Positions 1 to 10,236 of a stretch of DNA of 64,000 nt are shown in pieces. How positions within the stretch are numbered: the stretch's first letter is position 1; the number at the start of each line of letters is the position of its first letter. The notes beneath the pieces are model-generated. The model did not search any database, was not told the origin of the DNA, and saw only the letters and a list, made by a program, of their open reading frames with translations. Source of the stretch: Chaetoceros tenuissimus (taxonomy: Eukaryota > Bacillariophyta > Thalassiosirophyceae > Chaetocerotales > Chaetocerotaceae); contig BLLK01000045.1 of the NCBI GenBank assembly GCA_021927905.1, positions 682,001 through 746,000 of the forward strand, given 5' to 3'. Position numbers and translations under genes: made by a program.

Positions 1-1197
1 GAAATTCCAAGTTTAGGATTTCCCTTGACTTTTGGCACATCGTTTATACAAAAAGAAGTTACGCCATCAGATGTACCCGAAATAATTCAGCGGCTTTTGA
101 ACAAAGGTTTTCTACTGATAGGGAAGGCAAATCAGCATGAATTAGGAATTGGAACAAGTGGGAGTAATGTATCCTATGGTACTTGCCGTAACCCATATAA
201 TGAAGAACATTTTACTGGTGGTAGCTCATCTGGTCCTGCAGCTGCAGTCTCAATGGGTTTGGTACCTGTAGCTATTGGATCTGATGGTGGTGGGTCAATT
301 CGCATACCAGCCAGTCTATGTGGTTGTATTGGATTGAAAGCGACATACCAAAGGATTCCGATCGATTGTAACTTGGCTCCAAGTCTAGTGCACGTTGGTC
401 CATTTGCAAATAATGTCATTGATGTTGCAAAAGTATATTCAATCATGGCAGGTCGAGGTAGCAACGACTTTCAACGTCATTCCTTCGGACAACCAAACCC
501 ATCATTACCCATCTTTGACAATGCTTTCAAGGGGTTGAAGATTGGAGTATTTTGGGATCATATAAACGAATCTGATTTAGAGATTATAACTGCAATTAAA
601 AAAGCGCTCGTCTTTTTTGAATCAAGAGGATGCTCGATAGTTGACATTGAACTACCCTACTTAAAGGAGATTCATCAAGCACATACAGTAACTATTCTCA
701 CAGAAATGCTACTCATGTTGGAACCATATATGAGAAAACATATGAATAAATTTCAGCTAGAGTCTCAGGTATCACTTCTCATTGGTAAAACTTTTACCGC
801 GCGAGAATTCCTGGCGGCACAAAGAGTCCGTTCTTTTGCCATGAAGCATATAGAAAAGTTATTCAGAGATGAAGTTGACATAATCCTGTCACCTGCGACA
901 GCAATTACCGCTCCAAAAATAGAAAAGGATAGCCTTGCTGTTGGCGAATATGATCCTATCCAAACGTCAAAACTAATGAAGTTTATAATACATGGGAATA
1001 TGACAGGTATTCCTGCAATCATTTTTCCATGCGACTACGACAAAAAAGGCTTACCTATTTCTTTACAAGCACAAGCTGGACATTGGAACGAAGATTTATT
1101 GTTAAGATTTGCTCACGAAGGTCGCAGACTTCTTCCGAGAGGGATGAAGAAGCCAGTGCATTACGTTGATGTTTTGGGCAATGAAAATGTTAAATAG
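1..1197 (+). CDS. Amidase-signature family hydrolase, 5' end outside window
   Basis: The frame is open from base 1, so the true start lies upstream and the first Met-like codon at 25 (TTG) is not a start. About 398 residues are visible. The amidase signature is clear: a GGSSSG segment near base 220 carries the cis-Ser, and SDGGGSIRIPAS near base 280 carries the nucleophile Ser of the Ser-cisSer-Lys triad. The catalytic Lys normally lies further N-terminal, outside the window. Members hydrolyse amide bonds of substrates ranging from fatty acid amides to Gln-tRNA partners. This sequence looks more like the eukaryotic amidase/FAAH-type group than GatA, but substrate cannot be told. Ends with TAG at 1195. 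Confidence 0.9.
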   Translation, partial: EIPSLGFPLTFGTSFIQKEVTPSDVPEIIQRLLNKGFLLIGKANQHELGIGTSGSNVSYGTCRNPYNEEHFTGGSSSGPAAAVSMGLVPVAIGSDGGGSIRIPASLCGCIGLKATYQRIPIDCNLAPSLVHVGPFANNVIDVAKVYSIMAGRGSNDFQRHSFGQPNPSLPIFDNAFKGLKIGVFWDHINESDLEIITAIKKALVFFESRGCSIVDIELPYLKEIHQAHTVTILTEMLLMLEPYMRKHMNKFQLESQVSLLIGKTFTAREFLAAQRVRSFAMKHIEKLFRDEVDIILSPATAITAPKIEKDSLAVGEYDPIQTSKLMKFIIHGNMTGIPAIIFPCDYDKKGLPISLQAQAGHWNEDLLLRFAHEGRRLLPRGMKKPVHYVDVLGNENVK

Positions 1198-1445
1198 GAT
1201 TGTGAGCGTTTTGGCAGCGGGTAAAAATGACAAAACTAAAAAACTGTGTACGTAGAGAGTGTACTGTACCTTACTTCCTCGTAATGATTCTAAGCAGCTT
1301 CTACGTATGCTTCTATTCAAACATTTAAACATTTCATGCTATCTAAACCATAAGCCAAAGATTAGATTCTTAGTCAAAGTTTGTTGCTACTTCTTTCCCC
1401 CTCTCTGCGGTTTCAATAACGGAAACTTCACAAGAGAAAAAGAAG

Positions 1446-2670
1446 ATGGATACTTCAGTCATACCTGTAGCAAGTAATGTTGAGACAAATCCAGATAACA
1501 TCAACGACATGGAGCCCAAATTTGCGGTGAATGATCGATGTTATGTTGGGGATAAACATGTGTATGAGTCTACCATCAAAGATATCAAAAGAGATAATGA
1601 AGGTAAATCTTTTCTACTTTTGCATGAAATAGAGTCTTAGGAGGAGAAATACTAGCTTTCATTTCTCTGACATGATTTGACAAACAGGGTGGCAATATTT
1701 AATACACTTCAAGGGATGGAATTCACGACATGATCAGTGGATGTCGGAATACTGTGTCTTTCCTGATTCAGAAGAATATAAGCTCAAGGCCTCTGCGACG
1801 AAAGAGGAGAACAAGAAAGCTGAGCAAGCTCGAAAAGACAAAGAGAAAAAGAAGAAGCAAATGAAACGAAAGAGCATCGACTCTAGTCAGCAAGGCGAAA
1901 ATCCACCCAAAAAAAAGCGAGGGAGACCAGCAAAAGAAACAGTGATTCCCTTTGAAAGTTTTTTTGAATTACCAATCACCTTGAAAATAGTTCTACAAGA
2001 GGATCAACTGCAAATTAACAACATTACTTACTCCGCCCCATCGTCTTCCAGTGCCAATGAAGTGGAAACTTTGACAAGAGGGAGAAAGCTTCACGACTTA
2101 CCATCATCAATATCCGTCTCTAGAATTCTAAAACAATTTGTCAAGGAATCAGTGAAGAGGCAAGAGAAACATGACAACAAGGAAGTCACATCTGAAAACA
2201 GTCAAAGTTTGGAGATGACAAAGAAGAAATACAAAAAGTTTGCATCAGATATATGTGATCTTTTCGACGCTATACTTCCTAAATTTCTTTTGTATAGAGA
2301 TGAATGGAATCAATACATCTATCTTTGTTGTGACAAAGCAAAGATAGACGCTGGCGAAGATTCCCCAAGCAATTTATACAGTGGGGAGTTTCTGCTTCGT
2401 CTGATAGCTCGCCTTCCAGTTTTATTTTCATCGATCAAGAAATTTACAGATGAAAATCCGAATGTAATGGGACTTCAAGATAATATCTTTTCCATATGGA
2501 TAGAAAACTTCGATTTGGAATCAGATGACTTTGCCCTGATAATACATCAGTTGATCGTATTTTTGCAAAAAAATTGTAGTAAAATTTTCAAGGGCAAGTA
2601 TCGGTCACCAAACCCAAGTGAGTATACTTCAAGAGAAAGAGATGAGGAAACAAGACATAGAAAGGAATAA
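1446..2670 (+). CDS. MRG15/Eaf3-like chromodomain and MRG-domain protein
   Basis: Two exons, 1446..1602 and 1688..2670, with an 85 bp GT-AG intron. Splicing joins DNEG to WQYLIHFKGW and restores a complete chromo-barrel (about residues 21-75, with aromatic residues WQY, HFKGW and DQW that form the methyl-lysine cage). A Lys-rich linker with an AT-hook-like RGRPAK stretch follows, then an MRG domain (about residues 190-375, including KKYKKFASDICDLFDAILP and LYRDEWNQY). Total 379 residues, usual for the family. MRG15/Eaf3 proteins bind H3K36 methylation and recruit NuA4 acetyltransferase or Rpd3S deacetylase complexes in the nucleus. The stop lies 7 bp from the stop of the convergent RRM gene, so the 3' UTRs must overlap. 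Confidence 0.93.
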
Positions 2671-2677
2671 AAATAAT

Positions 2678-3808
2678 TTATATTTTACAATGTGACAAAC
2701 AATTTTGAATTTTATTCATCTGATCAATAAGCAACATAGCAGCATTGTTGGTTATGCAATTCATTGAGCCAAATGATAAATCATATATGTTGATAATCTT
2801 GTGATCAAATGCGAATGGGCTCAAAACTTTCTCCAACTGTTCATACATATCCAAGATATTATTATGCAAATCAATGAGGTCGAGTTTTTCTTCATCATCA
2901 ATTGGGTATCCCAAACTAAAAAATCTATCTGTCTTGACACGTGGAAATCCACCTTTACCTCCAATACTTTTGATATATAAATCTATGCCTGTTTTCTTCG
3001 CGGCCGCAACCCACATGAGTTGATTGATAACTATTGGTACATTATTTTGTGCATTCTCTAGCTGATTCGAAATACTTTGTCCTTTGATGCACTTGATCAT
3101 CAAATTGTTTTTCACGAACATAGCCACCTGCTTGGATATTGGAGAAATGCTTATTGCAACAGAAATATGTTGACCGTCCTCATTCTCCAAAACAATACGT
3201 TCCCCCGATCGTGATATAGCGTTCTCCGCTATAAGCACAGACTGGAATTTGACAACGACTCGGAACGTAGAGTCATACCGATCTATGGAAGAATTTGGAG
3301 ATACTTCTCCTTCGTCACAATCAAAAGCTTGGATATTGATATTTGCAGAAAGAAGTACTCCGATGTACTCTGGTTCAAGGCCTTTGAAGAATTTGTTAAT
3401 GTGTTCAACTTTTGTACCTTCTGGTAAACCGTGAAGCCTTACAAAATTTGATTTCTGTTCTTTTGGTAAATCATAGTAATTTAAACCTTCACAAGAAGGA
3501 CACCACGAATCTTCAATCTTGGAGGTAGTTTCCGAAGAATATGTACTAGTCTGTAGTCTTCGTCTTTTAACTGAAGATTTCTGCTGGGAACTTTTTGGTT
3601 TTGAGGAGTTCTTCACTATTGACTTTGAAAAAGCCGATGCCGACGATGCCTTCTTCACTGCACCATGTACCTGGAAAGCTTCGTCGTCTAAACGAACAAT
3701 TTCTTTTCGTTTACTTTTTTCCTCTTCAAGCCGTTGTCTTGCTTTCTGCCCAATCTCCCTCAGCTTTTCATCAAATTTTGGGCTCTCTGTTTTTCTCACC
3801 CTCTTCAT
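2678..3808 (-). CDS. Putative RNA-binding protein with RRM-like domain
   Basis: Single-exon ORF of 376 residues starting at an ATG. The first 110 residues are basic, Ser/Lys-rich and predicted disordered, with KRRR nuclear-localisation-like stretches. Residues about 120-215 resemble an RRM: a beta-strand FVRLHGLPEGT, helix with INKFFKGLEPEYI, and a later strand FRVVVKFQSVLIAENAI. The C-terminal 150 residues match nothing I recognise. RRM assignment rests on the spacing of these elements; the RNP1 motif is degenerate. It is tail-to-tail with the MRG15 gene and head-to-head with the prolyl hydroxylase. Confidence 0.65.
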   Translation of the reverse strand: MKRVRKTESPKFDEKLREIGQKARQRLEEEKSKRKEIVRLDDEAFQVHGAVKKASSASAFSKSIVKNSSKPKSSQQKSSVKRRRLQTSTYSSETTSKIEDSWCPSCEGLNYYDLPKEQKSNFVRLHGLPEGTKVEHINKFFKGLEPEYIGVLLSANINIQAFDCDEGEVSPNSSIDRYDSTFRVVVKFQSVLIAENAISRSGERIVLENEDGQHISVAISISPISKQVAMFVKNNLMIKCIKGQSISNQLENAQNNVPIVINQLMWVAAAKKTGIDLYIKSIGGKGGFPRVKTDRFFSLGYPIDDEEKLDLIDLHNNILDMYEQLEKVLSPFAFDHKIINIYDLSFGSMNCITNNAAMLLIDQMNKIQNCLSHCKI

Positions 3809-4140
3809 TTTTCTAGAAAGATACTAAACTAGATGCCGCTCTTAAATTCAAATGGACTCGTCACAAGCACTGTGGCTTGAGCTCTAATAGCTAATAGTTC
3901 ATTCAATCACGAAAAGTCTATGGTACAGACAAACGGACAAAGCAAGACGAGAGAGAGCAAATTCCTTTTGGTGTTTGGGTCAAAATTGACCCCACTCCCC
4001 TCTATCGTATCTTTCATCTTCAACGACAGACTGCAGACAGAACATCATTGAAATAGGAAATAGTTTCTTCTTCCATAGTATGATCAAGTTGATTCATAAG
4101 GAAATAAAGAAACAAAGTGACTAAAGTGTATGCATATACC
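3809..4140. promoter_or_regulatory. Divergent intergenic region, RRM gene / prolyl hydroxylase
   Basis: 332 bp between two divergent starts. It must hold both promoters. A C/T-rich stretch lies at about 3990-4020. No clear TATA box or repeated site was seen. Confidence 0.4.
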
Positions 4141-5097
4141 ATGACTCTTTCACCACGATGCAAGATACTTGTGCTTTTGTCATGTATATTAGTAGCGAGA
4201 GTAAATTCTTTTAGTGCAATCAATACCAAAGGTGGTGGCATTCAAGACATTTTGTCGAGGAACAAAAATTACAATATTGAAGTTTTATCAGAAGATCCAA
4301 AATGCTTCATTATTCGTGACTTTTTATCAGAAGAAGAGTGTAAAGCATACATATCAAGGGCGGATAATGCTGATGCTAGTCTAATGACTCAATCAAATGC
4401 ACCGCAAGCTACATTGCAGATGTCAAGATTGTGGCCTCTTCCATTTCTGTCTTTAGCAGCAGGTATTCCTCCAATAATTCGTTTATATGAAAATTCACCG
4501 GATGTATCAAGTATTGGTAGTGCTGAAATGTTTGCAGTTGCTTCCCAGCCTATTGGAGCTGCCATTGGTGTAATGTGCTCATTGTTGTTCCTTGTTACAA
4601 ATATTATGCAGAAATATGCAGGAACAACTAGGACTAGTGAGTCGCTCGCATTAAATAGAGAAGAAGATTGTGAGTTTATTACGAATCTAGTCAATAGGGC
4701 ATCTGCCGTCACTGGTAGAAATTGGAAAAACTGGGAAGCCCCTGTAATCACACGATATTCAATGGATGCAATATTTGCTTCTCACAATGATGCATCGCCT
4801 ACGAGAGGAAGTGAGTGGAAAGATCTAGGTGGCCAGCGCATGACCACTGTGATTACATATTTAAATACATGTAGTGAAGGCGGTGCAACAAAATTTGATA
4901 AACTTGGTTTTCAGGTTCAACCAGAAAGAGGGTCAGCTCTGGTATTTTATCCAGCAGATGAAAACCTTGATGCTGATGAAAGAACAATACATCAATCGTT
5001 ACCGGCTGTTGATGAGAAGTACATTGTGCAATTATTTGGTCGATATGAGAGGGTTCCACCTCCACTAGGCATTCCAGATAGTTTTGGGTCATTGTAA
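4141..5097 (+). CDS. Prolyl 4-hydroxylase-like 2OG-Fe(II) dioxygenase, secretory
   Basis: Start taken at ATG 4141 (318 residues); an upstream in-frame GTG at 4117 is not a plausible start. Residues 1-25 form a signal peptide (KILVLLSCILVA) ending near SFSA. Residues 50-75 are the P4H entry region (FIIRDFLSEEECKAY). The iron ligands are His215 and Asp217 in ASHNDAS and His284 in TIHQSLP; the 2OG-binding basic residue is probably Lys293 or an Arg nearby. P4Hs hydroxylate peptidyl proline in the ER/Golgi. Oddity: residues 95-170, where family members have an ordinary strand region, hold Pro/Leu-rich and hydrophobic stretches including a possible membrane segment at 137-155. Head-to-head with the RRM gene. 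Confidence 0.85.
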   Translation: MTLSPRCKILVLLSCILVARVNSFSAINTKGGGIQDILSRNKNYNIEVLSEDPKCFIIRDFLSEEECKAYISRADNADASLMTQSNAPQATLQMSRLWPLPFLSLAAGIPPIIRLYENSPDVSSIGSAEMFAVASQPIGAAIGVMCSLLFLVTNIMQKYAGTTRTSESLALNREEDCEFITNLVNRASAVTGRNWKNWEAPVITRYSMDAIFASHNDASPTRGSEWKDLGGQRMTTVITYLNTCSEGGATKFDKLGFQVQPERGSALVFYPADENLDADERTIHQSLPAVDEKYIVQLFGRYERVPPPLGIPDSFGSL

Positions 5098-5136
5098 ATA
5101 AATATAGAATGGAATCAAAACTATTATTACATTTCC

Positions 5137-6153
5137 TTATCCTTCTACCATTTCTTTCAATTCATCAGTCTCTACCAATTCCTTCACAATGTCAAGACCT
5201 CCTACAAGATCACCATCAATATAAAGTTGTGGGTATGTTGGCCAGTCACTGAATTTTTTGAGACCTTGTCTGACTTCTTCATCACTCAATATATCAAATG
5301 CATCAAACGATATTCCTTGCTCGTTCAGAATCTCTACAATCTGTCTACTAAATCCGCATCTTGGTTGAGATGGAAGGCCCTTCATAAAAAGCATAACTTT
5401 GTCTCTATTGATCAATTCTTTCAGTCTATCATCCAATGTCTTTACAGCTACAGCAGCTTCGTCAGTCTTTGTGACATCCAACTGTTCAGCTAGATCGCCA
5501 TCTTCTGCCATCTCTTTCATAATATCAAGACCTCCAACAAGTTCACCATTCACATAAAGTTGTGGATAAGTTGGCCAATCCGAATACTTTTTCAAACCTT
5601 GTCTTACATCCTCATCAGAAAGAATATCAAAAGTACCAAAAGCGATATTTGCATTAGTCAATAATTCAACTGCCTGTCTACTGAACCCACATCGAGGTGC
5701 CGTAGGATTTCCCTTCATAAAAAGCATTACTTGTGATGAAGAGATCAAAGCCTTGAGTCGCTTGTTTAGAATTTCTTCAGCTGATTCTTCGGTGGTGTCA
5801 GCGGTTGCTCCTGTTTCAGATGACGACACTTGACCACCACTTGCATTTCGAAGAGCACTCACAGCCTGTGTTAGTTTAGCTACATCATCAGCTCCTTCTA
5901 TGGTTTCAACTATGGACCCATTGTTTAATAGAACGAAAGAAGGCACCATTGTTACATTGTATTTTGACGATAAGTCGGCTTCAGCTTCTGCTTCTACACG
6001 GAAGAATGAGATGTCAGGAATAGATGAAGCTAATGTCTCCAAGAGTGATGAGGTAGAACCTCCTGGCGCCGTAGCCTCGTGCCATGAGCTCCAGAAGAAT
6101 AAAACACACTTCTTGTCACTTGGTGGGCTTGATTTTAACTCTTCGACGGACAT
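5137..6153 (-). CDS. GLRX3: Monothiol glutaredoxin-3 (PICOT/Grx3-4 type)
   Basis: Start chosen at ATG 6153 (338 residues), where the thioredoxin domain begins; an upstream ATG at 6387 would add 78 residues of no known type. Domain order is Trx (about 1-100), Grx1 (about 130-220, CGFS at 155-158) and Grx2 (about 242-335, CGFS at 266-269). Both Grx domains keep WPTYPQLY and GGLDI, the GSH-binding segments. CGFS Grx proteins bridge [2Fe-2S] clusters and serve in cytosolic/nuclear iron sensing and delivery with BOLA partners. The Trx domain has no active-site cysteines (WHEATAPGG in place of WCxxC), so it should be redox-inert, as in other PICOT proteins. The two Grx domains are close repeats. 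The stop lies 40 bp from the P4H stop. Confidence 0.96.
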   Translation of the reverse strand: MSVEELKSSPPSDKKCVLFFWSSWHEATAPGGSTSSLLETLASSIPDISFFRVEAEAEADLSSKYNVTMVPSFVLLNNGSIVETIEGADDVAKLTQAVSALRNASGGQVSSSETGATADTTEESAEEILNKRLKALISSSQVMLFMKGNPTAPRCGFSRQAVELLTNANIAFGTFDILSDEDVRQGLKKYSDWPTYPQLYVNGELVGGLDIMKEMAEDGDLAEQLDVTKTDEAAVAVKTLDDRLKELINRDKVMLFMKGLPSQPRCGFSRQIVEILNEQGISFDAFDILSDEEVRQGLKKFSDWPTYPQLYIDGDLVGGLDIVKELVETDELKEMVEG

Positions 6154-6514
6154 CTTTCTTTTACTAGAGTTTATGTTTGTTTCAAGGAGAGTGATGAATG
6201 ATGAAGGTGGAAATAGGTATGTATGGTACATCATGGTACCTTGAAATCGAAGGAGTAGTTCTGAAGGCAGAATTATCCAGCTATGGCTGTAGCTATACAA
6301 AGATGAGTGAGTCATCATCCTCGTCATTGGCAAAAAGGCAAAAGACTTTTCCAACCTCTGCTCTTCTAAGGAAAAAAGAATGGACATTCAAAGTTTGCAT
6401 CTCGTATCTCACATTCATTTCCTGCAAATCCATTATCCTTACCTCATCGCGTCCCAATCATCCAGCGGAGTTAAGTCAAGTTTCTCTTGAACATAGAAGA
6501 GACATGAATATGCA
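6154..6514. promoter_or_regulatory. Divergent spacer between GLRX3 and a secreted unknown
   Basis: 361 bp. It contains a plus-strand reading frame ending at 6518 (from ATG 6198 or 6303) with a Ser-rich start and no recognised similarity; it overlaps the next gene's start and I treat it as chance or an upstream ORF. Confidence 0.35.
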
Positions 6515-7255
6515 ATGAACTATCTTCGAATAATCCACATGATCAATTTCTTGATCCCTGTATTTTCATTTCAAGTATCCATCCAACATTTGAACCAAAG
6601 AGTCAGTACTTCAAGATCTAGCAGGCATCGCCAAGTTTCAATATGGGTTGAGGAAGCAGAAGACGGGTTTGTTGACGAAGAAGAAAATCTCATGACAGGA
6701 GAAATATGTGTGAAAGCTGTAAAGGCGTTTGCGACAGATCCAAATGATGAGTCTGATCACAGATTCCTTTGTGCCGGTGCGCTAATTAAGAGACCAGATT
6801 CTGATGTATACGATGCTTGGATGGCTGACAGTCTTTTGGATGAACCTAATACTCAATTCAAAGGTGCATTACTTGCACTTGACTATTTGTTTGCGCATTA
6901 TTTGGAACAATGCATCCAGTTTGGTCAAGATATTTCTGAGACAACATTTGAAGAAATATCAGCAAAGTTTTTTGTACAATGTGGAAGTATAAATAGTGAA
7001 TATCATTGTGCATCTAATATGGCAGCAAGAGAAAGAGGATTTAGACCCATCAAAGAATTCATCAATGCTTCTGATTCTTCATCTAGTCCTAGAGTATTGG
7101 AATATATAGACACCGATGAAGAAGATATCGATAGCATGATATTTGATGTGGATACAGGGTTATCAAAATATTCTTGTGATTTGTACAGTTCCAACGCAAT
7201 ATCTATTCTTAATGCTATCAATCGTATACAAAATTTGGACTCAGTGCTGGAATAA
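6515..7255 (+). CDS. Unrecognised protein with signal peptide
   Basis: Single exon, 246 residues, ATG start. Residues 1-20 (IIHMINFLIPVFSF) look like a signal peptide or membrane anchor, followed by a basic Ser/Arg-rich stretch and then an acidic, compact domain with ADSLLDEPNTQFKGALLALDYLF, which may be a helical core. Signal then basic stretch would also fit a plastid bipartite presequence, with FSF|QVS as possible cleavage. No family recognised. It has a stop at 7255 followed by 490 bp of gene-free DNA. Confidence 0.7.
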   Translation: MNYLRIIHMINFLIPVFSFQVSIQHLNQRVSTSRSSRHRQVSIWVEEAEDGFVDEEENLMTGEICVKAVKAFATDPNDESDHRFLCAGALIKRPDSDVYDAWMADSLLDEPNTQFKGALLALDYLFAHYLEQCIQFGQDISETTFEEISAKFFVQCGSINSEYHCASNMAARERGFRPIKEFINASDSSSSPRVLEYIDTDEEDIDSMIFDVDTGLSKYSCDLYSSNAISILNAINRIQNLDSVLE

Positions 7256-7746
7256 TGATAAAATCACGTAAGGAATGACAGTATATTCTATGTCTCTATG
7301 TAAATATCAATATTTGAATTCAAAGAAGTTATGATGCAGTACTGAATACATCCCATTCCTTTGTATCTTTTCAAAGAATCACTTTTTATGATTATAATTC
7401 GCCTACGAGTAGTATGTTTCACTGTTCTCGTGCTCTTGTAAAAGGAGAAGTCTATAGTGATTCTATCTTATTATTGTACATCTCGAGAGTAGTCATATAT
7501 ATTTATAGTTGTATGGGAACATGTTTGTATTGCAGTTTTTGCTAGTACTAAATAGAAGTTCCACCAATGATGGTTTTTCGTTTTTCTATCTTCATCATCA
7601 CCGATGCTTCTCAAATCAGGGTTCTCATGGGCGCGCGGAAAAACGAAAGCGAAGCCAATCTCTTCTTCGCGATGATTGGGGGGTACAATACCATGCATAG
7701 TCTTTTTGGAAATATATTCACAACCATCACAAACAATACATAAATA
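7256..7746. other. Gene-free spacer
   Basis: 491 bp between two plus-strand genes. A GC-richer patch (gggcgcgcggaaaaacg, about 7630-7646) and a TATATATTTATAG stretch near 7495 are the only notable features. Reverse-strand frame at 7471-7767 has no start context or similarity. Confidence 0.4.
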
Positions 7747-9919
7747 ATGAAAATGAAAAAAGAACATGTAATAATCAGCTTATATCTTGCTCTATCTCAT
7801 AGTGGTTATGGAGCTAGTGCTTTCCAAATCAAAGGCAATCCCGCATTGAGTGTAAAACGAAAGACGGACCACATTCTTCAATTGAAATCTTCAGTTGCAG
7901 TGGCTCCTGTCAATGAAACAGAATTTGCTGTATCCGATAGTGAACCGACTATTCAACCTTGGCCTCAGCCAGTGATCCATTCAAATGGAGATTATCGGGG
8001 TGAAACATTCCTTGAAAAACATATTGGTGGACAGCTTTATGAATATCAAGAAAGCTTGCCATTGCTTCCTGTCCCATCATTGGCAAATACAATTAAGCAG
8101 TTCCTTCCGACTGCTCTCCCTCTGGCTGAATCTAGAGAAGATGAGGAAGAGTTGAGGAAAAAATCAGAGGATTTCTTGTCTAGTGCGTTGACATTACAGC
8201 AAAAGCTTGAAGAGAAGGCATCAGAAAGGAGCAATTCCTCATGGCTTCAAGACTGGTGGAATCAGGTTGGATATTTACAATGTAAGTTCAAAGAATCAAT
8301 ATTGTATATTCGACTTTCATAACTCTGGCTAACATAGTTGTAAAGTGAGAGATCCTACAGTCATCAATATTTCCTATTTTTTCCCATTGGAGGATGATGA
8401 TACTTTGAATATGATACAGGATGAACGTCCTCTATCCACTATTCGAGGAGCATGCGCCCTTACAGCTCTGGCTAATTATAGGAAGAAAGTATGTTCTGGA
8501 CAATTGGCTCCAGAAAGAATAGGTAGCAAGGATACAGTTTTGTGCTCTGCGCAGTATAAATACCACATGCACTCATCTCGCATCCCAAAACAAGGTCAAG
8601 ATTACTACGTGTTGCATGATCCCAATCTTTACAAACATTGCATTGTTGCTTGTAAGGGGCAATTCTTCTCCATGAACTTTGTCGATGCTAATGATAACCC
8701 ACTATCGCTTTCTGCACTTCAGAAGGGTTTACAGAAATGTATTGAATTGGCAAATCTTAGTGATACTTCCATGCAGCTGGGATTTCTCACAACAAGCGAC
8801 CGTGATTTATGGGCAAAGAACAGAAATAAGTTACTGAATTTACCAGGATTCCAAAAAGGACTTGAAGCAATTGAATCTGCTGCAGCGCTTGTCTGTTTGG
8901 ATGATTCAGAGCCTGCGACACTTGTTGAGTGTATCCCAAACTATTGGCATGGAGGTAGAAGCGAGGTCATGAACCGTTGGTTTGACAAACCAATCCAGTT
9001 GGTAATTCAACAGAATGGAAAGATGGCATATATTGGAGAGCACTCGCTAGTTGATGGCATGCCTACTATGAGACTGTGCGATGCCATAGTAGATGCAAAA
9101 TATGACAAACTATCAAAATGCGATGCGTTGAAAGATGAGATTCCTTTGGTTCATAATGTCTTTAGCGATGCTATGGTAATGAAGGCATTTGCAACCAATG
9201 ACAACTTAGAAAAATCATTGGAAAAATCAAAACAAGAATTTTACAATCTTGTAGACAAAAATGAAATGACAATTACAATTTTAGGATTTGGACAAGAATT
9301 CTTGAAAGAAGCTAGCATTGTCAGTGACGCGTTCATGCAAATGGCAATACAGCTTGCATCATATCGTCTCTTTGGCAAGCAAGTAGCAGTTTATGAGTCT
9401 TCTCAAGTTCGTCCATTTCGTCATGGCAGAACTGAAACTACGCGAAGCGTTTCTCCAGAGAGTAAATGCTTCGTTGAATCAATGGGAACTGAAGTAAATT
9501 TGAAGACAGACGATGAGACTGCAAACCATCAATTTTCATTATTGAAAAAGGCAATGTGGGCTCACTCGAAATACTTGAATAAAGCAAGTAAAGGACTTGG
9601 TTGTGATAGACATTTTTTCGGGCTATCCATGTGTGCTGGTAAAGATGGAGAGAAAGTTCCACCTCTTTTCAATGACGAATTGTTTCAAAGATCGAAATAT
9701 TGGAAAGTATCTTCATCTACTTGTCCTCATGTGCCAGGTTTTGGATGTGTTGTAGATGATGGCATTGGTGTGGGATATAGCGTGAAGTCAAAGACCATTG
9801 AGTTCACAGTAGCAGGAAGGAAAGAAAATCAACTCGTACATAAATTTTCAAATTTATTGGAAGAATCCTTGGCAGAAATAAAATTACTGATTGAGAGATC
9901 GTTAAAAATTGAAGAATGA
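7747..9919 (+). CDS. Carnitine/choline acyltransferase with plastid-type presequence
   Basis: Two exons, 7747..8281 and 8346..9919, 64 bp intron (GTAAGT...AAG); joining gives YLQLRDPTVINISYFF, the conserved family segment. The product is 702 residues. The catalytic base is His411 in GEHSLVDGMP. The carnitine/CoA-site motifs are ESSQVRPFRHGRT, KGLGCDRHFFGL (CoA binding) and SSSTCPHVPGFGCV (the S-T-S-like carnitine site). The family exchanges acyl groups between CoA and carnitine or choline. Residues 1-24 are a signal peptide ending in ASA followed by Phe, then a basic Ser-rich stretch: the diatom bipartite plastid signature. Family members are usually mitochondrial, peroxisomal or ER, so this localisation is notable but is an inference. 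Either of the first two Met codons could start. Confidence 0.93.
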
Positions 9920-10236
9920 GACATTTAAAAATATAGCTTATCAAAATCATATGTAAAATGATTGTAGTTATAGAGTAACCAAGTGCTATGGAGAAAAAAA
10001 CAAGGAAATGGAAATCATTTTTTCATTCGTGCTAAATTTTATTGTTTTAGTATGGAGTTCTTTCGGCTTCTCCAATCTCGACCTCACATTTCACCAGCCT
10101 CTGTTCTCTTCCCTTTTATCCGAGCATCCCCTTATTAGTCAGTTCCATAGTTGTCTAATCATTAGTGTTCATAGCTGTTCACAATACTCATAATCACCAA
10201 GCGCGTTACCTGTACGATTGAAATAATAAATGCAAT
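9920..10236. other. Gene-free spacer
   Basis: 317 bp between same-strand genes. Nothing but AT-rich DNA; presumably the 3' UTR of the acyltransferase and the promoter of the PDZ protein. Confidence 0.4.

Noticed and set aside
6198-6518. 106-codon plus-strand frame with Ser-rich start
   Set aside because: Lies in a divergent promoter, overlaps the next gene's ATG and shows no family features.
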